Below, piece after piece: positions 35,080 through 44,688 of a DNA stretch of 64,000 nt; positions within the stretch are counted from its first letter, which is position 1; each line of letters begins with the position of its first letter. Under the pieces are notes generated by a model. The model was given only the letters and a program-made list of their open reading frames with translations, made no database searches and had not been told where the DNA came from. The translations under genes were made by a program, and so were the position numbers. The DNA is from VAZQ01 sp045811525 (GTDB taxonomy: Bacteria > Pseudomonadota > Alphaproteobacteria > Rhizobiales > Xanthobacteraceae): assembly GCA_045811525.1 (NCBI GenBank), contig JBJMTV010000030.1, forward strand, positions 310,001 through 374,000. Reading direction: 5' to 3'.

Positions 35080-36459
35080 ATGGACGTAGATCTTTTCGTT
35101 ATTGGTGCGGGCTCGGGCGGTGTGCGTGCGGCGCGCATTGCTGCGGGATATGGCGCCAGGGTGATGATTGCCGAGGAGTATCGCGTCGGCGGCACCTGCG
35201 TGATCCGTGGCTGCGTGCCAAAGAAGCTTTTGGTCTACGCCTCCCGCTTTGCCGACGATTTCGAGGATGCGGCTGGGTATGGCTGGACGGTCCCGCCCCC
35301 GCGATTCAGCTGGCCCAGGCTGATAGCCAATAAGGATCGCGAGATTGCCCGCCTCGAGCTCGCCTATACGACTAGCCTCGAGCGTGCCGGCGTCGCAATC
35401 GTGAAGAGCCGCGCTGTGCTCGAGGACGCGCATACGGTGCACCTCCTGCAAACCGGGGAGCGGGTGCGTGCGCGCTACATTCTGATTGCCACCGGCGGTC
35501 ATCCCTATAATGGCCCGCAGATTCCCGGGATCGAGCACGTCATCTCGTCGAACGAGGCGTTCCACTTGGACGACTTGCCGAAGCGCATCCTCATTCAAGG
35601 CGGCGGCTACATCGCCGTGGAGTTTGCGGCGATTTTCAACGGGCTCGGGTCGGAGGTGACGCTGGTCTACCGTGGGCACAACATCCTGCGGGGTTTCGAT
35701 GACGATGTGCGCGAGCATTTGCGCTCGGAGATGGAAAGGCGAGGGATCAGGGTGATCTGCGGTAGGACTGTCGGCAGCATAAAGCAAAACGCCGGTGGCA
35801 CCCTTGGCGCTACGCTCTCCGATACGACTGCGCTCGAGGCGGACAAGATCATGTTCGCTATCGGCCGTTGGCCAAACGTGAATGGTCTCGGGCTCGAGGC
35901 CGCAGGCGTCCGGTTTACGCCGAATGCTGGCGTTGCTGTTGATGCCATGTCGCAGTCATCCGCGCCGAGCATCTACGCCGTAGGAGACGTGACCAACCGC
36001 GTTGCGCTGACACCGGTGGCCATCCGCGAAGGCCATGCTTTCGCCGACACTGTATTCGGCAACAAGCGCACCGCAGTCGATCACACCAATGTGCCGACAG
36101 CGGTGTTCTCGGAACCGGAGGTAGGCGTCATTGGCCTCACCGAGACCCAGGCGCGTGACCGCTTACCGAGCGTGGATATCTATAAAACCTCCTTCCGGCC
36201 GATGAAGATGTCGCTCGCCGGGCGCGACACCCGCGCCTTTTTCAAGCTGGTCGTCGATGGCGCCACCGATCAGGTGGTTGGGTGTCATATCGTCGGTCTC
36301 GACGCCGGCGAGATGATCCAGCTCGTCGGGATCGCCGTGAAGATGAAGGCGACGAAGGCTGATTTCGATGCAGTCATGGCGGTGCACCCGACCGCAGCCG
36401 AGGAGCTCGTTACGCTGCGCGACAAGGCAGTGAGCTACCGGCGCGAGGCGGCGGAGTAA
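35080..36459 (+). CDS. gor: Glutathione-disulfide reductase
   Basis: A 459-residue FAD-dependent pyridine nucleotide-disulfide oxidoreductase. FAD motif GAGSGGVRAA (9-18), redox-active Cys40/Cys45 (GGTCVIRGCVPKK), NAD(P)-binding IQGGGYIAVEFA, a second FAD motif YAVGDV, and the catalytic HPTAAEE at the C-terminus. The plain TCVIRGCVPKK form is that of glutathione reductase rather than dihydrolipoamide dehydrogenase. It would keep glutathione reduced for the several GST-family proteins in the window. The ATG at 35080 is used; a GTG two codons upstream is possible. Confidence 0.92.
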   Translation: MDVDLFVIGAGSGGVRAARIAAGYGARVMIAEEYRVGGTCVIRGCVPKKLLVYASRFADDFEDAAGYGWTVPPPRFSWPRLIANKDREIARLELAYTTSLERAGVAIVKSRAVLEDAHTVHLLQTGERVRARYILIATGGHPYNGPQIPGIEHVISSNEAFHLDDLPKRILIQGGGYIAVEFAAIFNGLGSEVTLVYRGHNILRGFDDDVREHLRSEMERRGIRVICGRTVGSIKQNAGGTLGATLSDTTALEADKIMFAIGRWPNVNGLGLEAAGVRFTPNAGVAVDAMSQSSAPSIYAVGDVTNRVALTPVAIREGHAFADTVFGNKRTAVDHTNVPTAVFSEPEVGVIGLTETQARDRLPSVDIYKTSFRPMKMSLAGRDTRAFFKLVVDGATDQVVGCHIVGLDAGEMIQLVGIAVKMKATKADFDAVMAVHPTAAEELVTLRDKAVSYRREAAE

Positions 36460-36508
36460 GCCGGGCAAGTGGAAAATCGGGGCCGCGTTGCGGGAGCGCT
36501 AAGGCTCG

Positions 36509-37189
36509 TCATACCGGCCAGTGCTCGAGGCGATAAGCGGAATCCCAGAATATCCATTCGAGCTGAGTGGCGCGGCTGAACGCCTTGTGCATGCGTCCGC
36601 GCAAGCTGGACGAGCTATTCTCGGCAATCTCATCGCTGGCATCGACGACGGCCCGGACCGCTGCATGGAAGTCCTCGCCCGCATAGGTTTCGATCCAGGC
36701 CTGATATCGATTCCCCGCTGCGGCGCGGCCATGAATGTCGCGTCCCACCTCGGCATAAATCCAGAAACACGGCAGAAGCGCCCCCAGCAGAACCTCGTAA
36801 GGCTCCCCATAGGCCGTGGCCAGCAGGAAAGACACGTAGTGATGACATGCCGGCGAGAGCGGGATCTGGGAAAAGAGGGCTGGGGTGATGCCGAATTGCT
36901 GCAAGAAAGAGCCGTGCAGCGCCCGCTCGACCTCGATCGCGCCCTGTGCCGATTTGGCGAACTGAACGACACGCTCGGCGGTCGGGGCCTTGGCGGCAGC
37001 GAGGCCGAGAGCCCGAGCGAAGCCCACGAGGTAGTGTGCATCCTGAACAATGTAATGCTTGAAACGCGCCTCGCTCAGGGTGCCCGCTGCAAGCTCGGCG
37101 TTGAAGGGCATGGAGCGGATGGCTTGGTAGAGCTCTGCGTTGTTGTGCCAAGCCTCCTGCGAAAAAGATGCTTGGAGCGTATCGTTCAT
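36509..37189 (-). CDS. tenA: TenA family thiaminase/aminopyrimidine aminohydrolase
   Basis: A 226-residue all-helical TenA protein that salvages thiamine pyrimidine by hydrolysing aminopyrimidine breakdown products. The catalytic Cys is Cys141 in LLPCFWIYAE, with the conserved KHYIVQDAHYL segment (44-54) and a C-terminal WIFWDSAYRLE containing the acid residue. No TPP riboswitch elements were recognised upstream and no thi genes are adjacent. Convergent with gor; divergent from the DAHP synthase gene. Confidence 0.88.
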   Translation of the reverse strand: MNDTLQASFSQEAWHNNAELYQAIRSMPFNAELAAGTLSEARFKHYIVQDAHYLVGFARALGLAAAKAPTAERVVQFAKSAQGAIEVERALHGSFLQQFGITPALFSQIPLSPACHHYVSFLLATAYGEPYEVLLGALLPCFWIYAEVGRDIHGRAAAGNRYQAWIETYAGEDFHAAVRAVVDASDEIAENSSSSLRGRMHKAFSRATQLEWIFWDSAYRLEHWPV

Positions 37190-37316
37190 GTTGAACCTGC
37201 CGGGACGGGGGGCGCCGAAGAAGCCGCTGGCTAGGCGCGGCGGCGCTCGTGTATAAGCTCGCCAGCACGGAAAATCTCACCCACACCAGGGTTTAAGTCG
37301 AGTGGAGGGCCGCCCA

Positions 37317-38723
37317 ATGCCGGAGCGTTGGAGCCGCGACAGCTGGCGCAAGAAGCCGATCCTGCAGGTGCCGGAATATCCGGACAAAGCTTCGCTCGCG
37401 GCGGTCGAAGCGCAGCTTGCGAGCTTTCCGCCGCTCGTTTTTGCAGGCGAGGCGCGCAACCTGAAGAAAGTGCTCGGCCGCGTTGCACTTGGCGAAGGTT
37501 TCCTTCTGCAAGGGGGTGACTGTGCCGAAAGCTTCACGGAGCCCAGCGCCAATAATATCAGCGCCAATAACATCCGCGATTTCCTGCGTGTTTTCCTGCA
37601 GATGGCGGTGGTTCTCACCTACGCAGCGGCGCTGCCGGTGGTGAAGGTCGGCCGCATCGCCGGCCAATATGCCAAGCCGCGAAGCTCGCCCATGGAAAAG
37701 CGCGATGGCCAAGAGTTGCCGAGCTATCGCGGTGACGTGATTAACGGCGTGGAGTTCAGCGAGGCGGCGCGCCGCCCGGATCCGGCGCGCCAGATCGAGG
37801 GCTATCGCATCTCTGCCGCTACCCTCAATCTCCTGCGGGCCTTCGTGCACGGGGGATATGCCAACCTCGCCAATGTGCGGCAATGGACGCTCGGCTTCAT
37901 CAAGGACTCTCCGCAGTCGCATCATTATGAGGAGCTGGCGGATCGCATCGTCGAGACGCTTGGCTTCATGCAGGCCTGCGGGCTTGACCTCGAGAGCCAC
38001 CCCGAGCTCAAGAGCACGGACTTCTACACCAGCCATGAGGCCTTGCTGCTCGGCTACGAGCAGGCGATGACGCGCGAGGACTCGACGCACCCCGGCACAT
38101 ATTGCTGCACTTCGGCGCACATGTTGTGGATTGGCGATCGCACCCGCCAGCCGGATCATGCGCATGTCGAGTTCTGTCGCGGAATCATGAATCCGCTCGG
38201 CCTCAAATGCGGGCCTTCGAGCAAGATCGATGAGATGCTGCGCCTGATTGATATTCTCAACCCCGAGAACGATCCTGGACGGCTGACCCTTATCGTGCGT
38301 CTCGGCTCGGACAAGGCCGCCGATCAGCTACCCGCAATGATCCGTGCGGTACAGCGCGAGGGCAAGGTCGTGGTTTGGTCGTGTGACCCGATGCACGGCA
38401 ACACCATTACCTCCGAGACAGGCTTTAAGACGCGGCCGTTCGATCGCATCCTCTCCGAGGTGAAGACCTTCTTCGCGGTGCACCGGGCGGAAGGCACACA
38501 CGCGGGCGGTGTCCATCTCGAGATGACGGGACAGAACGTCGCCGAGTGCACCGGGGGTGCGCGCATGATCACCGATGCGGACTTCAAGGATCGCTATCAC
38601 ACGGTTTGTGACCCGCGCCTCAATGCCGAGCAGGCGATCGATCTTGCCTTCCTGTTGGCGGACCTGCTCAAGGCCGAGCGCATAGGCAAGGCCCGGCCTC
38701 TTCCGGCTGCGGCAGGCTTATGA
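37317..38723 (+). CDS. Class II 3-deoxy-7-phosphoheptulonate (DAHP) synthase
   Basis: A 468-residue plant-type (class II) DAHP synthase, the first enzyme of the shikimate pathway. Diagnostic parts are RWSRDSWRKKPILQVPEYPD near the N-terminus, LLQGGDCAESF with a metal-ligand Cys, RIAGQYAKPRSSP, LLGYEQAMTRED, and WSCDPMHGNT. The ATG at 37317 is chosen because GTGGAGGG precedes it. The dgkA start overlaps its stop by 4 bases. Confidence 0.94.
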   Translation: MPERWSRDSWRKKPILQVPEYPDKASLAAVEAQLASFPPLVFAGEARNLKKVLGRVALGEGFLLQGGDCAESFTEPSANNISANNIRDFLRVFLQMAVVLTYAAALPVVKVGRIAGQYAKPRSSPMEKRDGQELPSYRGDVINGVEFSEAARRPDPARQIEGYRISAATLNLLRAFVHGGYANLANVRQWTLGFIKDSPQSHHYEELADRIVETLGFMQACGLDLESHPELKSTDFYTSHEALLLGYEQAMTREDSTHPGTYCCTSAHMLWIGDRTRQPDHAHVEFCRGIMNPLGLKCGPSSKIDEMLRLIDILNPENDPGRLTLIVRLGSDKAADQLPAMIRAVQREGKVVVWSCDPMHGNTITSETGFKTRPFDRILSEVKTFFAVHRAEGTHAGGVHLEMTGQNVAECTGGARMITDADFKDRYHTVCDPRLNAEQAIDLAFLLADLLKAERIGKARPLPAAAGL

Positions 38724-39145
38724 GGATGCCGCCCAGACACCCTAGCCAAGACCGAACCTTGTGCGGCGCCAGCTCCGGCCGAAGCTCCATGCGACGACGA
38801 TTGCTGAGCGCCACCGTCAACAGCTGGAAGGGACTCGTGGCCGCCTCGCGGAGCGAAGAGGCTTTCCGCCAGGAGCTTGCCGCCTTTGCTGTGGCCGTGC
38901 CGCTCGCCTTCGTGCTCGCCCAGGATGGCTGGAAGCGGCTCGCGCTCATCAGCGTGGTTGGATTGATCCTGGTCGTCGAGATGTTGAACACCGCCCTTGA
39001 GAAGCTCGCCGATCGTGTCACGCGGGCGGCGGATCCGCAGATCGCCACGGTCAAGGACATGGGCTCGGCAGCTGTGGGGCTGGCGCTGCTCATCGCCGGG
39101 CTGACCTGGCTCGTGGCGCTCGCAGAGCGATTCGGGCTCTTCTGA
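38720..39145 (+). CDS. dgkA: Diacylglycerol kinase, DgkA type
   Basis: A 141-residue small membrane kinase that phosphorylates diacylglycerol. Three hydrophobic helices follow an amphipathic N-terminus. The catalytic and ATP-binding residues are in EEAFRQELAAFA and VVEMLNTALEKLADRV, followed by KDMGSAAVGLAL. Its ATG overlaps the DAHP synthase stop (ATGA), which supports this start; an internal ATG at 38792 would remove a 24-residue polar extension. Function fits with phospholipid genes later in the window. Confidence 0.9.
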   Translation: MRMPPRHPSQDRTLCGASSGRSSMRRRLLSATVNSWKGLVAASRSEEAFRQELAAFAVAVPLAFVLAQDGWKRLALISVVGLILVVEMLNTALEKLADRVTRAADPQIATVKDMGSAAVGLALLIAGLTWLVALAERFGLF

Positions 39146-39186
39146 GGGTGCTTCCCCTTTCGACAGGCGGGCACTAAAGAAAAACA

Positions 39187-40944
39187 ATGAATACACGCCC
39201 GGCGGATCGGCTGACCATCGCCGTTGCACAGCTCAATCCTACTGTCGGCGACATCACCGGTAATGCCGAGAAGGCACGCAAGGCGCGTCAGGCGGCGCCG
39301 CATGCGGACGTAGTGGTGTTCCCGGAGCTGTTCCTGTCCGGTTACCCGCCCGAGGACCTGGTGCTCAAACCCGCCTTCCAGGCGGCCTGCCGTGCTCAGG
39401 TTGAGGCGCTCGCCCGAGAAACGGCACACGGTGGACCGGCCGTGCTGATCGGCACGCCTTGGCTGGAGGACAACAAGCTCTACAACGGCTACTGCTTGCT
39501 CGAGCAGGGCCTCATCACGGCAGTGCGCCGCAAGGTCAATCTGCCGAATTACGGGGTGTTTGACGAACGACGCGTGTTCTCGCCCGGACCTCCACCCGGT
39601 CCGGTCAACTTCCGCGGCGTACGCCTGGGCATTCCGATCTGCGAGGATATTTGGACTGAATGGGGTGATTACGAGGACGTAGTCGAGTGTCTCGCCGAAA
39701 CCGGCGCAGAGCTCCTCATCGTGCCTAATGGATCGCCCTATTCACGTCAGAAGGACGAGGTTCGCCTCAATATCACTGTCGCGCGGGTGACCGAGAGCGA
39801 TTTACCCCTGATCTATGCCAATCAGGTGGGCGGGCAGGACGAGCTCGTCTTCGACGGCGCATCGTTCGGCTTGCACAGTGATCGCAGCGTCGCCTTCCAG
39901 CTGCCGGCGTTCCGGGAGCTGGTGCAAACACTGACCTGGGCACGAACCGGAAACGGTTGGCGCTGTGTCGCGGGCCCCCAGGCCAAGCTCACGGAGAATG
40001 CAGACGAGGACGATTATGCCGCCTGCATGCTGGGGCTGCGCGACTATGTCGACAAGAACGGCTTCAAAGGCGTGGTGTTGGGCCTTTCCGGCGGCATCGA
40101 TTCTGCGCTCGTTGCAGCGCTCGCCGTGGACGCGTTGGGCGCTGAGCGCGTTCATTGCGTAATGCTGCCCTATCGTTACACCGCAGCTCAGTCGATGCAG
40201 GATGCGGAGGAGGTCGCCAGGGCTCTGCAGGTGCGCTACGACGTCGTAGCGATCGAGCGCGCGGTGCAAGGCCTTGAGGGCTCGCTTGCCGCGCTGTTTG
40301 CAGGACGTCCGCGCGACGTGACGGAGGAGAACCTGCAGTCGCGCAGCCGCGGCACCATCCTGATGGCCATCTCCAACAAATTTGGACTGATGGTGGTGAC
40401 CACCGGCAACAAGTCGGAAATGTCGGTCGGCTATGCCACGCTCTATGGCGACATGAACGGCGGCTATAACCCGGTGAAAGACCTATACAAGAGTGAGGTT
40501 TACCGGCTGGCTCGTTTGCGAAACGCGTGGAAGCCGGATGATGCATGCGGTCCGGCTGGACGGGTTATCCCCGAAAACGTGCTGACCCGCGCCCCAAGCG
40601 CGGAGCTTAAGGAAGATCAGACCGATCAGGATACGCTCCCGCCTTACGACGTGCTCGATGGAATTCTCGAACGTCTGGTTGAGCGCGAGGAGCCCGTCGC
40701 CAAGATCGTTGAGCAGGGCTTCGATCGCGAGACCGTCATGAAAGTTGCGCGCATGCTGGATCTTGCCGAGTACAAGCGGCGTCAGGCAGCGCCGGGGGTC
40801 AAGGTGACGCGCAAGAATTTTGGCCGCGACCGCCGGTACCCGATCGTCAACGGCTTTCGCGACGCCGGGGCGCCCTTGCCCGCACCTGACCGCGCGCTCC
40901 TCGCCGACGGCGCAGCGGCAAACACCGAGGCAATCGATTTCTGA
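39187..40944 (+). CDS. nadE: Glutamine-dependent NAD+ synthase
   Basis: A 585-residue two-domain enzyme amidating nicotinate adenine dinucleotide. The N-terminal nitrilase-type glutaminase domain has the Glu47-Lys116-Cys152 triad (VFPELF, RRKVNLPNYG, IPICEDIW). The C-terminal synthetase domain has the ATP-pyrophosphatase motif LGLSGGIDSAL and the later NKSEMSVGYATLYGDM. Length is typical of the bacterial fused form. Confidence 0.95.
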   Translation: MNTRPADRLTIAVAQLNPTVGDITGNAEKARKARQAAPHADVVVFPELFLSGYPPEDLVLKPAFQAACRAQVEALARETAHGGPAVLIGTPWLEDNKLYNGYCLLEQGLITAVRRKVNLPNYGVFDERRVFSPGPPPGPVNFRGVRLGIPICEDIWTEWGDYEDVVECLAETGAELLIVPNGSPYSRQKDEVRLNITVARVTESDLPLIYANQVGGQDELVFDGASFGLHSDRSVAFQLPAFRELVQTLTWARTGNGWRCVAGPQAKLTENADEDDYAACMLGLRDYVDKNGFKGVVLGLSGGIDSALVAALAVDALGAERVHCVMLPYRYTAAQSMQDAEEVARALQVRYDVVAIERAVQGLEGSLAALFAGRPRDVTEENLQSRSRGTILMAISNKFGLMVVTTGNKSEMSVGYATLYGDMNGGYNPVKDLYKSEVYRLARLRNAWKPDDACGPAGRVIPENVLTRAPSAELKEDQTDQDTLPPYDVLDGILERLVEREEPVAKIVEQGFDRETVMKVARMLDLAEYKRRQAAPGVKVTRKNFGRDRRYPIVNGFRDAGAPLPAPDRALLADGAAANTEAIDF

Positions 40945-40976
40945 GCGGCACTGCCGCAGATCGCGAGAGGCTAGCG

Positions 40977-42155
40977 ATGTACAAAGCGTCAGCGGGCGTC
41001 ATCCTCCCTACCTCCATCATCGGCTCGCTCCCGCGCCCATCCTGGTACACCGCGGTCTTGGGTAACAAGAGCTTCCTCGAGGCCATGGTCAACTCGCGCT
41101 ATCGCGAGCAGTACGAGGATGCGGTCTCGTGCTTTCTGCGTATGCAGGAGAACGCCGGTCTCGACATCGTCACCGATGGCGACGCGCACTACGACGAGGA
41201 GGTCGGCGGAATGAGCTGGCAGGGCTATCCGCTGACCCACATGGACGGCTTTGCCGATGTGGCAGAGCCGATGTTCTACAAGGTCGGTGCCGCTCCGTTC
41301 CCGCGTGGACATATTCTGCACGACTTCCTGGAAGCCCGCGTCTTCCCGCGCATAGTCGGGCCGGTCGGTCGCGGACGCCTGCAATACGCGGCGATGTGGA
41401 AGGTGGCGCAACGCATCACTAAGAGACCAGTCAAGTTCGGCACCATCTTGCCCGAGCTGATCGCGCTTTCGGTCGAGGACGACCACTACAAGGATCCGGT
41501 CGAGCGAACCTGGGCGATCAGCGACGCGCTGAACGCCGAGCTGAACGAGCTTGCGGACGCTGGGTGCCCGGTGGTGCAGATGGAGGAGCCGCAGATTCAT
41601 ATGGTGCCGGCGCGCGGCAAGACCTTCGGCAAGCTCGATGTCGATGACCTCGTCGAGGTCTTCAACAACACGGTCAAAGGTCTTGCTGGCAAGACCGAGG
41701 TCTGGTGCCACACTTGCTGGGGCAATCCGTCACAACAACGCATTTTCCGTGACGTGCAGAGCTATCAGCCGACGCTCGAAGCGCTCAACCGTGTTGCTGC
41801 TGATGCGCTGACGTTCGAGACCTGCTCATCGGGGACCGGCGACCTCAAAGCAATGGGCGAAATCATCAAAGACAAGAAGGTGGTGATCGGTGTGATCGAT
41901 CATCACACCCTGCAGGTCGAGCGGCCTGACGAGATTGCGGCGCTCATTCGCGAGGCGCTCAAGCACATTCCGCCTGAGCGCTTGATCATTTCCTCCGATT
42001 GCGGCATGGGCCGCGAGGGCATGGGCCGTCGGCACGCCGCCTACAAGATGGTGGCCATGGTGCTCGGTACCAATATCGTGCGCAAGGAGCTGGGGCTGCC
42101 GGAAGCCGAGTGCCTCGCTGCTGAGCAGCGCTTCACCCTGACCAAGAGCGTCTGA
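40977..42155 (+). CDS. MetE-like / epoxyalkane:CoM-transferase-like zinc methyltransferase family protein (second)
   Basis: A 392-residue stand-alone relative of the MetE catalytic barrel. Zinc ligands are predicted as His245, Cys247 (CHTCWGN) and Cys342 (SSDCGMGREGMGRR). It begins with PTSIIGSLPRP, the conserved N-terminal phosphate/folate-like loop of COG0620. It differs substantially from the homologue at 15122-16303. The neighbour downstream is an enolase-superfamily enzyme (35-base gap, same strand), so they may form a small catabolic operon. Whether it transfers a methyl group or opens an epoxide is not decidable here. Confidence 0.82.
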   Translation: MYKASAGVILPTSIIGSLPRPSWYTAVLGNKSFLEAMVNSRYREQYEDAVSCFLRMQENAGLDIVTDGDAHYDEEVGGMSWQGYPLTHMDGFADVAEPMFYKVGAAPFPRGHILHDFLEARVFPRIVGPVGRGRLQYAAMWKVAQRITKRPVKFGTILPELIALSVEDDHYKDPVERTWAISDALNAELNELADAGCPVVQMEEPQIHMVPARGKTFGKLDVDDLVEVFNNTVKGLAGKTEVWCHTCWGNPSQQRIFRDVQSYQPTLEALNRVAADALTFETCSSGTGDLKAMGEIIKDKKVVIGVIDHHTLQVERPDEIAALIREALKHIPPERLIISSDCGMGREGMGRRHAAYKMVAMVLGTNIVRKELGLPEAECLAAEQRFTLTKSV

Positions 42156-42190
42156 ATGCGTATGCTCTGCCGTTTAAGGAAAGGCACGGC

Positions 42191-43282
42191 ATGGCCGCGC
42201 TGACCATAAAAGCCATTCGCACGACGCTGTTGCGGGTACCATGGCCGGATACGCCATGGCTGAAAGGGCATGCTTTCGGCGAGGCGCGCAACATCCTGGT
42301 GCTCGAGCTTGAGACTGCCGGCGGCGTTGTCGGCATGGGCTATCTGTTCGCATTCAGGGGCGGCCTGCGCACGGTGATGACCTGCCTCGAGGAGACGATC
42401 GTGCCGCGAGTGATTGGCAAGGATGCCTCCGCGGTCGAGGCAATCTGGCAGGATCTCTGGCGTGCGACCGTCACCTACGGCCGTGGTGGTATCGCCACCA
42501 TGGCTATGTCGGCTCTCGACATTGCGCTGTGGGATGCGCTCGGCAACCATGCGAACCTGCCGCTGCACCGGCTGTGGGGACACTATCGATCGGAGCTTCC
42601 GGCCTATGGCAGTGGCTGCTTCCGGGGCTCCGGTGGCGACGGGATGATCGCCAAAGCCCTCCACTATAAGGAGCAGGGCTACAAGGCGATCAAGATGCAA
42701 GTCGCCCATGTCGGCGACCTGAAGACTGATCTCGCCAATGTGCGGCGGATGCGCGAGGCTCTCGGCCCTGACATCGACATCATGATCGATGTCAACATGG
42801 GCTGGACCGCCGATGTCGCCATTCTGATGGGGCGCAAGCTCGAAGTGTATGACATCTACTGGCTCGAGGAGCCGGTCGTCCCAGACGACTTCAAAGGTTA
42901 CCTGCGGGTCGCGGAGGCGCTTGACCTGCGCGTCGTCGGCGGCGAGACCCATTTTACACGCTTTGACCTGCGGCCGTTTTTTGAGAATCCGCGTGTGCCG
43001 ATTCTGCAGCCCGATCCGATGCGTGGTGGGTTCACCGACTTGCGCAAGATCGCCACGCTCGCTGACACCTGGGGTATGACGCTGGCGCCGCACCTCTTCC
43101 CCGAGCTGAACGTGCAGCTCTTGGCCTCCATCCCCAACGGCCTCTGGATTGAGGACATGGGCCTCTCCAACGATCTATGGATCGAGCCGGTGCCCGTGAA
43201 AAACGGCGTGATCACCGCACCCGAGCGGCCGGGCCACGGCTTGGCGTTCAAGCCGGAGCTGATGAAGGATTGTCGCGCTTAG
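42191..43282 (+). CDS. Mandelate racemase/muconate lactonizing enzyme family protein
   Basis: A 363-residue enolase-superfamily enzyme acting on a carboxylate substrate. Metal ligands are Asp200 (MIDVNMGW), Glu226 (WLEEPV) and Glu252 (GGETHF). The His301/Asp275 dyad expected for the mandelate-racemase subgroup is present (APHLFPE, QPDPMRGG). At the other face the usual KxK motif reads Lys168-Met-Gln170, so the second lysine is missing. This argues for a dehydratase or one-base reaction rather than two-base racemisation. Probably co-transcribed with the MetE-like gene upstream. Confidence 0.88.
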   Translation: MAALTIKAIRTTLLRVPWPDTPWLKGHAFGEARNILVLELETAGGVVGMGYLFAFRGGLRTVMTCLEETIVPRVIGKDASAVEAIWQDLWRATVTYGRGGIATMAMSALDIALWDALGNHANLPLHRLWGHYRSELPAYGSGCFRGSGGDGMIAKALHYKEQGYKAIKMQVAHVGDLKTDLANVRRMREALGPDIDIMIDVNMGWTADVAILMGRKLEVYDIYWLEEPVVPDDFKGYLRVAEALDLRVVGGETHFTRFDLRPFFENPRVPILQPDPMRGGFTDLRKIATLADTWGMTLAPHLFPELNVQLLASIPNGLWIEDMGLSNDLWIEPVPVKNGVITAPERPGHGLAFKPELMKDCRA

Positions 43283-43336
43283 GAAGGCCCGCGCGGTTCT
43301 GCGTAGGCCTGGACGTGACGAACACGTAGGTGCGGC

Positions 43337-44527
43337 TCAGCGGGCCGGATAGAAGCTCGGACCGACCGCACGTATTTTGCCTTTGGCCGCGTCCTGCTCG
43401 GGCCTCTCCTCTGCCGGGGGGCTGGCCGTTTGCGCCGGCGCGGGAGCGGGAAGGGGAGCCGCGCTCGACGGCCCGGCCGCATTGGCGCTCCTCGGCGCAG
43501 CACCTGGTCGACCACTGTTGGGCTCGAGATTGACCGGTCGGCCTTGCGCGTCGACTCGAGGCTGCGACAGCTGCTTGGCCCGTTCCTCCGTCACGACGAT
43601 GTCGCCGCGCTCGAGTGTCTGGTCATCGGCAGGGCGCAGTGCCTGCAGCCATGACTGACCTGGTGCCCGGCAAGTGCAGGCGGCATCGTATTGCTTCCGG
43701 TAGCTGAAGGCTTTCGGCAACTCGGAATATGACTTCCCGCTTGCCGACACCGCGCGTGCCACATCCTCACCAGGATTGTGATGGCTGTAGAGTGTCACCT
43801 CGGCCGCCGGGCACATGCGACGGCACACAAGCTCGTCATCGGCGAACCTGGCCGGCACGGTCGAGTAGGAGATCGGGAAATAATAGCCGTCGCAGGTGCG
43901 CACGCAGAGCGTCCGGTACGTGCCGGTCGCCGGTGCTGCTGCCTCGGGCGAGCTCAGCGGATTGTTGCCGCCGAATAAATTTTCAAAGAAGCCGGCTGGA
44001 CCGCCTGCCGTCGCGTATTGACGATATTGCGGTCCACAATCGTTCTGACCGAGGGCGACGAGCACGCCTCGGCGCTGCGCCTCCCGCTCGCCGCTGTTGC
44101 CTTGCAGTCGCTGGATATCGGAGAGGGTGCGGTCGAGCGTTGCTCGCAGCTGCTGCGTCTGGTTGTTGAGCGGGGTGCATTGCGGCGACTGACCGCTGAA
44201 AATGGAGAAGAACCCGCTCCCCTCGCATCCCATGCGGCGCGACTGCTGTCCAACCCGATCCAGCTCGGCTTGTTGCTTGGCGGCCGTATCCTCCAGGCGC
44301 TTGATCTGATCCGCTTTGGCGGGATCAGACGATGCGCCGCCGCGATCGATGGCGGCAAGCTGGCCTTCCAACCGCAAGCACGCCTGATTGCGTGACGAAG
44401 GAGCGGGAGCAGGCGCAGCCGCAGGCGGAAAGCCGAATTGCGCTGCCGCCGGGGCAACGCAAGAGAGCAGCAGTGGCCAAGCCACTGTCCATCCACGCAC
44501 GGTGTTCGCGATCAATGTCCCACCCAT
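43337..44527 (-). CDS. DUF2865 exported protein
   Basis: A 396-residue exported protein with a signal peptide (WTVAWPLLLSCVAPAAAQ). A coiled-coil region (about 45-150) contains cysteine-bearing turns. The DUF2865 core is marked by YRTLCVRTCDGYYFPISYST and CRRMCPAAEVTLYSH. The Ala/Pro-rich C-terminus is low complexity. The ATG at 44527 is chosen because it begins the signal peptide. Function unknown; widespread in Hyphomicrobiales. Confidence 0.88.
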   Translation of the reverse strand: MGGTLIANTVRGWTVAWPLLLSCVAPAAAQFGFPPAAAPAPAPSSRNQACLRLEGQLAAIDRGGASSDPAKADQIKRLEDTAAKQQAELDRVGQQSRRMGCEGSGFFSIFSGQSPQCTPLNNQTQQLRATLDRTLSDIQRLQGNSGEREAQRRGVLVALGQNDCGPQYRQYATAGGPAGFFENLFGGNNPLSSPEAAAPATGTYRTLCVRTCDGYYFPISYSTVPARFADDELVCRRMCPAAEVTLYSHHNPGEDVARAVSASGKSYSELPKAFSYRKQYDAACTCRAPGQSWLQALRPADDQTLERGDIVVTEERAKQLSQPRVDAQGRPVNLEPNSGRPGAAPRSANAAGPSSAAPLPAPAPAQTASPPAEERPEQDAAKGKIRAVGPSFYPAR

Positions 44528-44688
44528 CGAGCAGGGCCCCGACCTCAGCTCGCATCTGGATGGAAGCCCTGGAATGGTGTCCAAAGTTGGACGTCCCCTG
44601 CGTGCCCAACGAGAGGACTGGTCCAATTGGCAAGCTCGTCAGGAGCTCGCGCCACCACCAGGCGGGTTTTCTGCTGGTTTTCGGCTTG

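Noticed and set aside
37190..37316. Possible TPP riboswitch upstream of tenA
   Set aside because: The conserved CUGAGA and ACCUGAUC-like core elements were not seen in the minus-strand leader.
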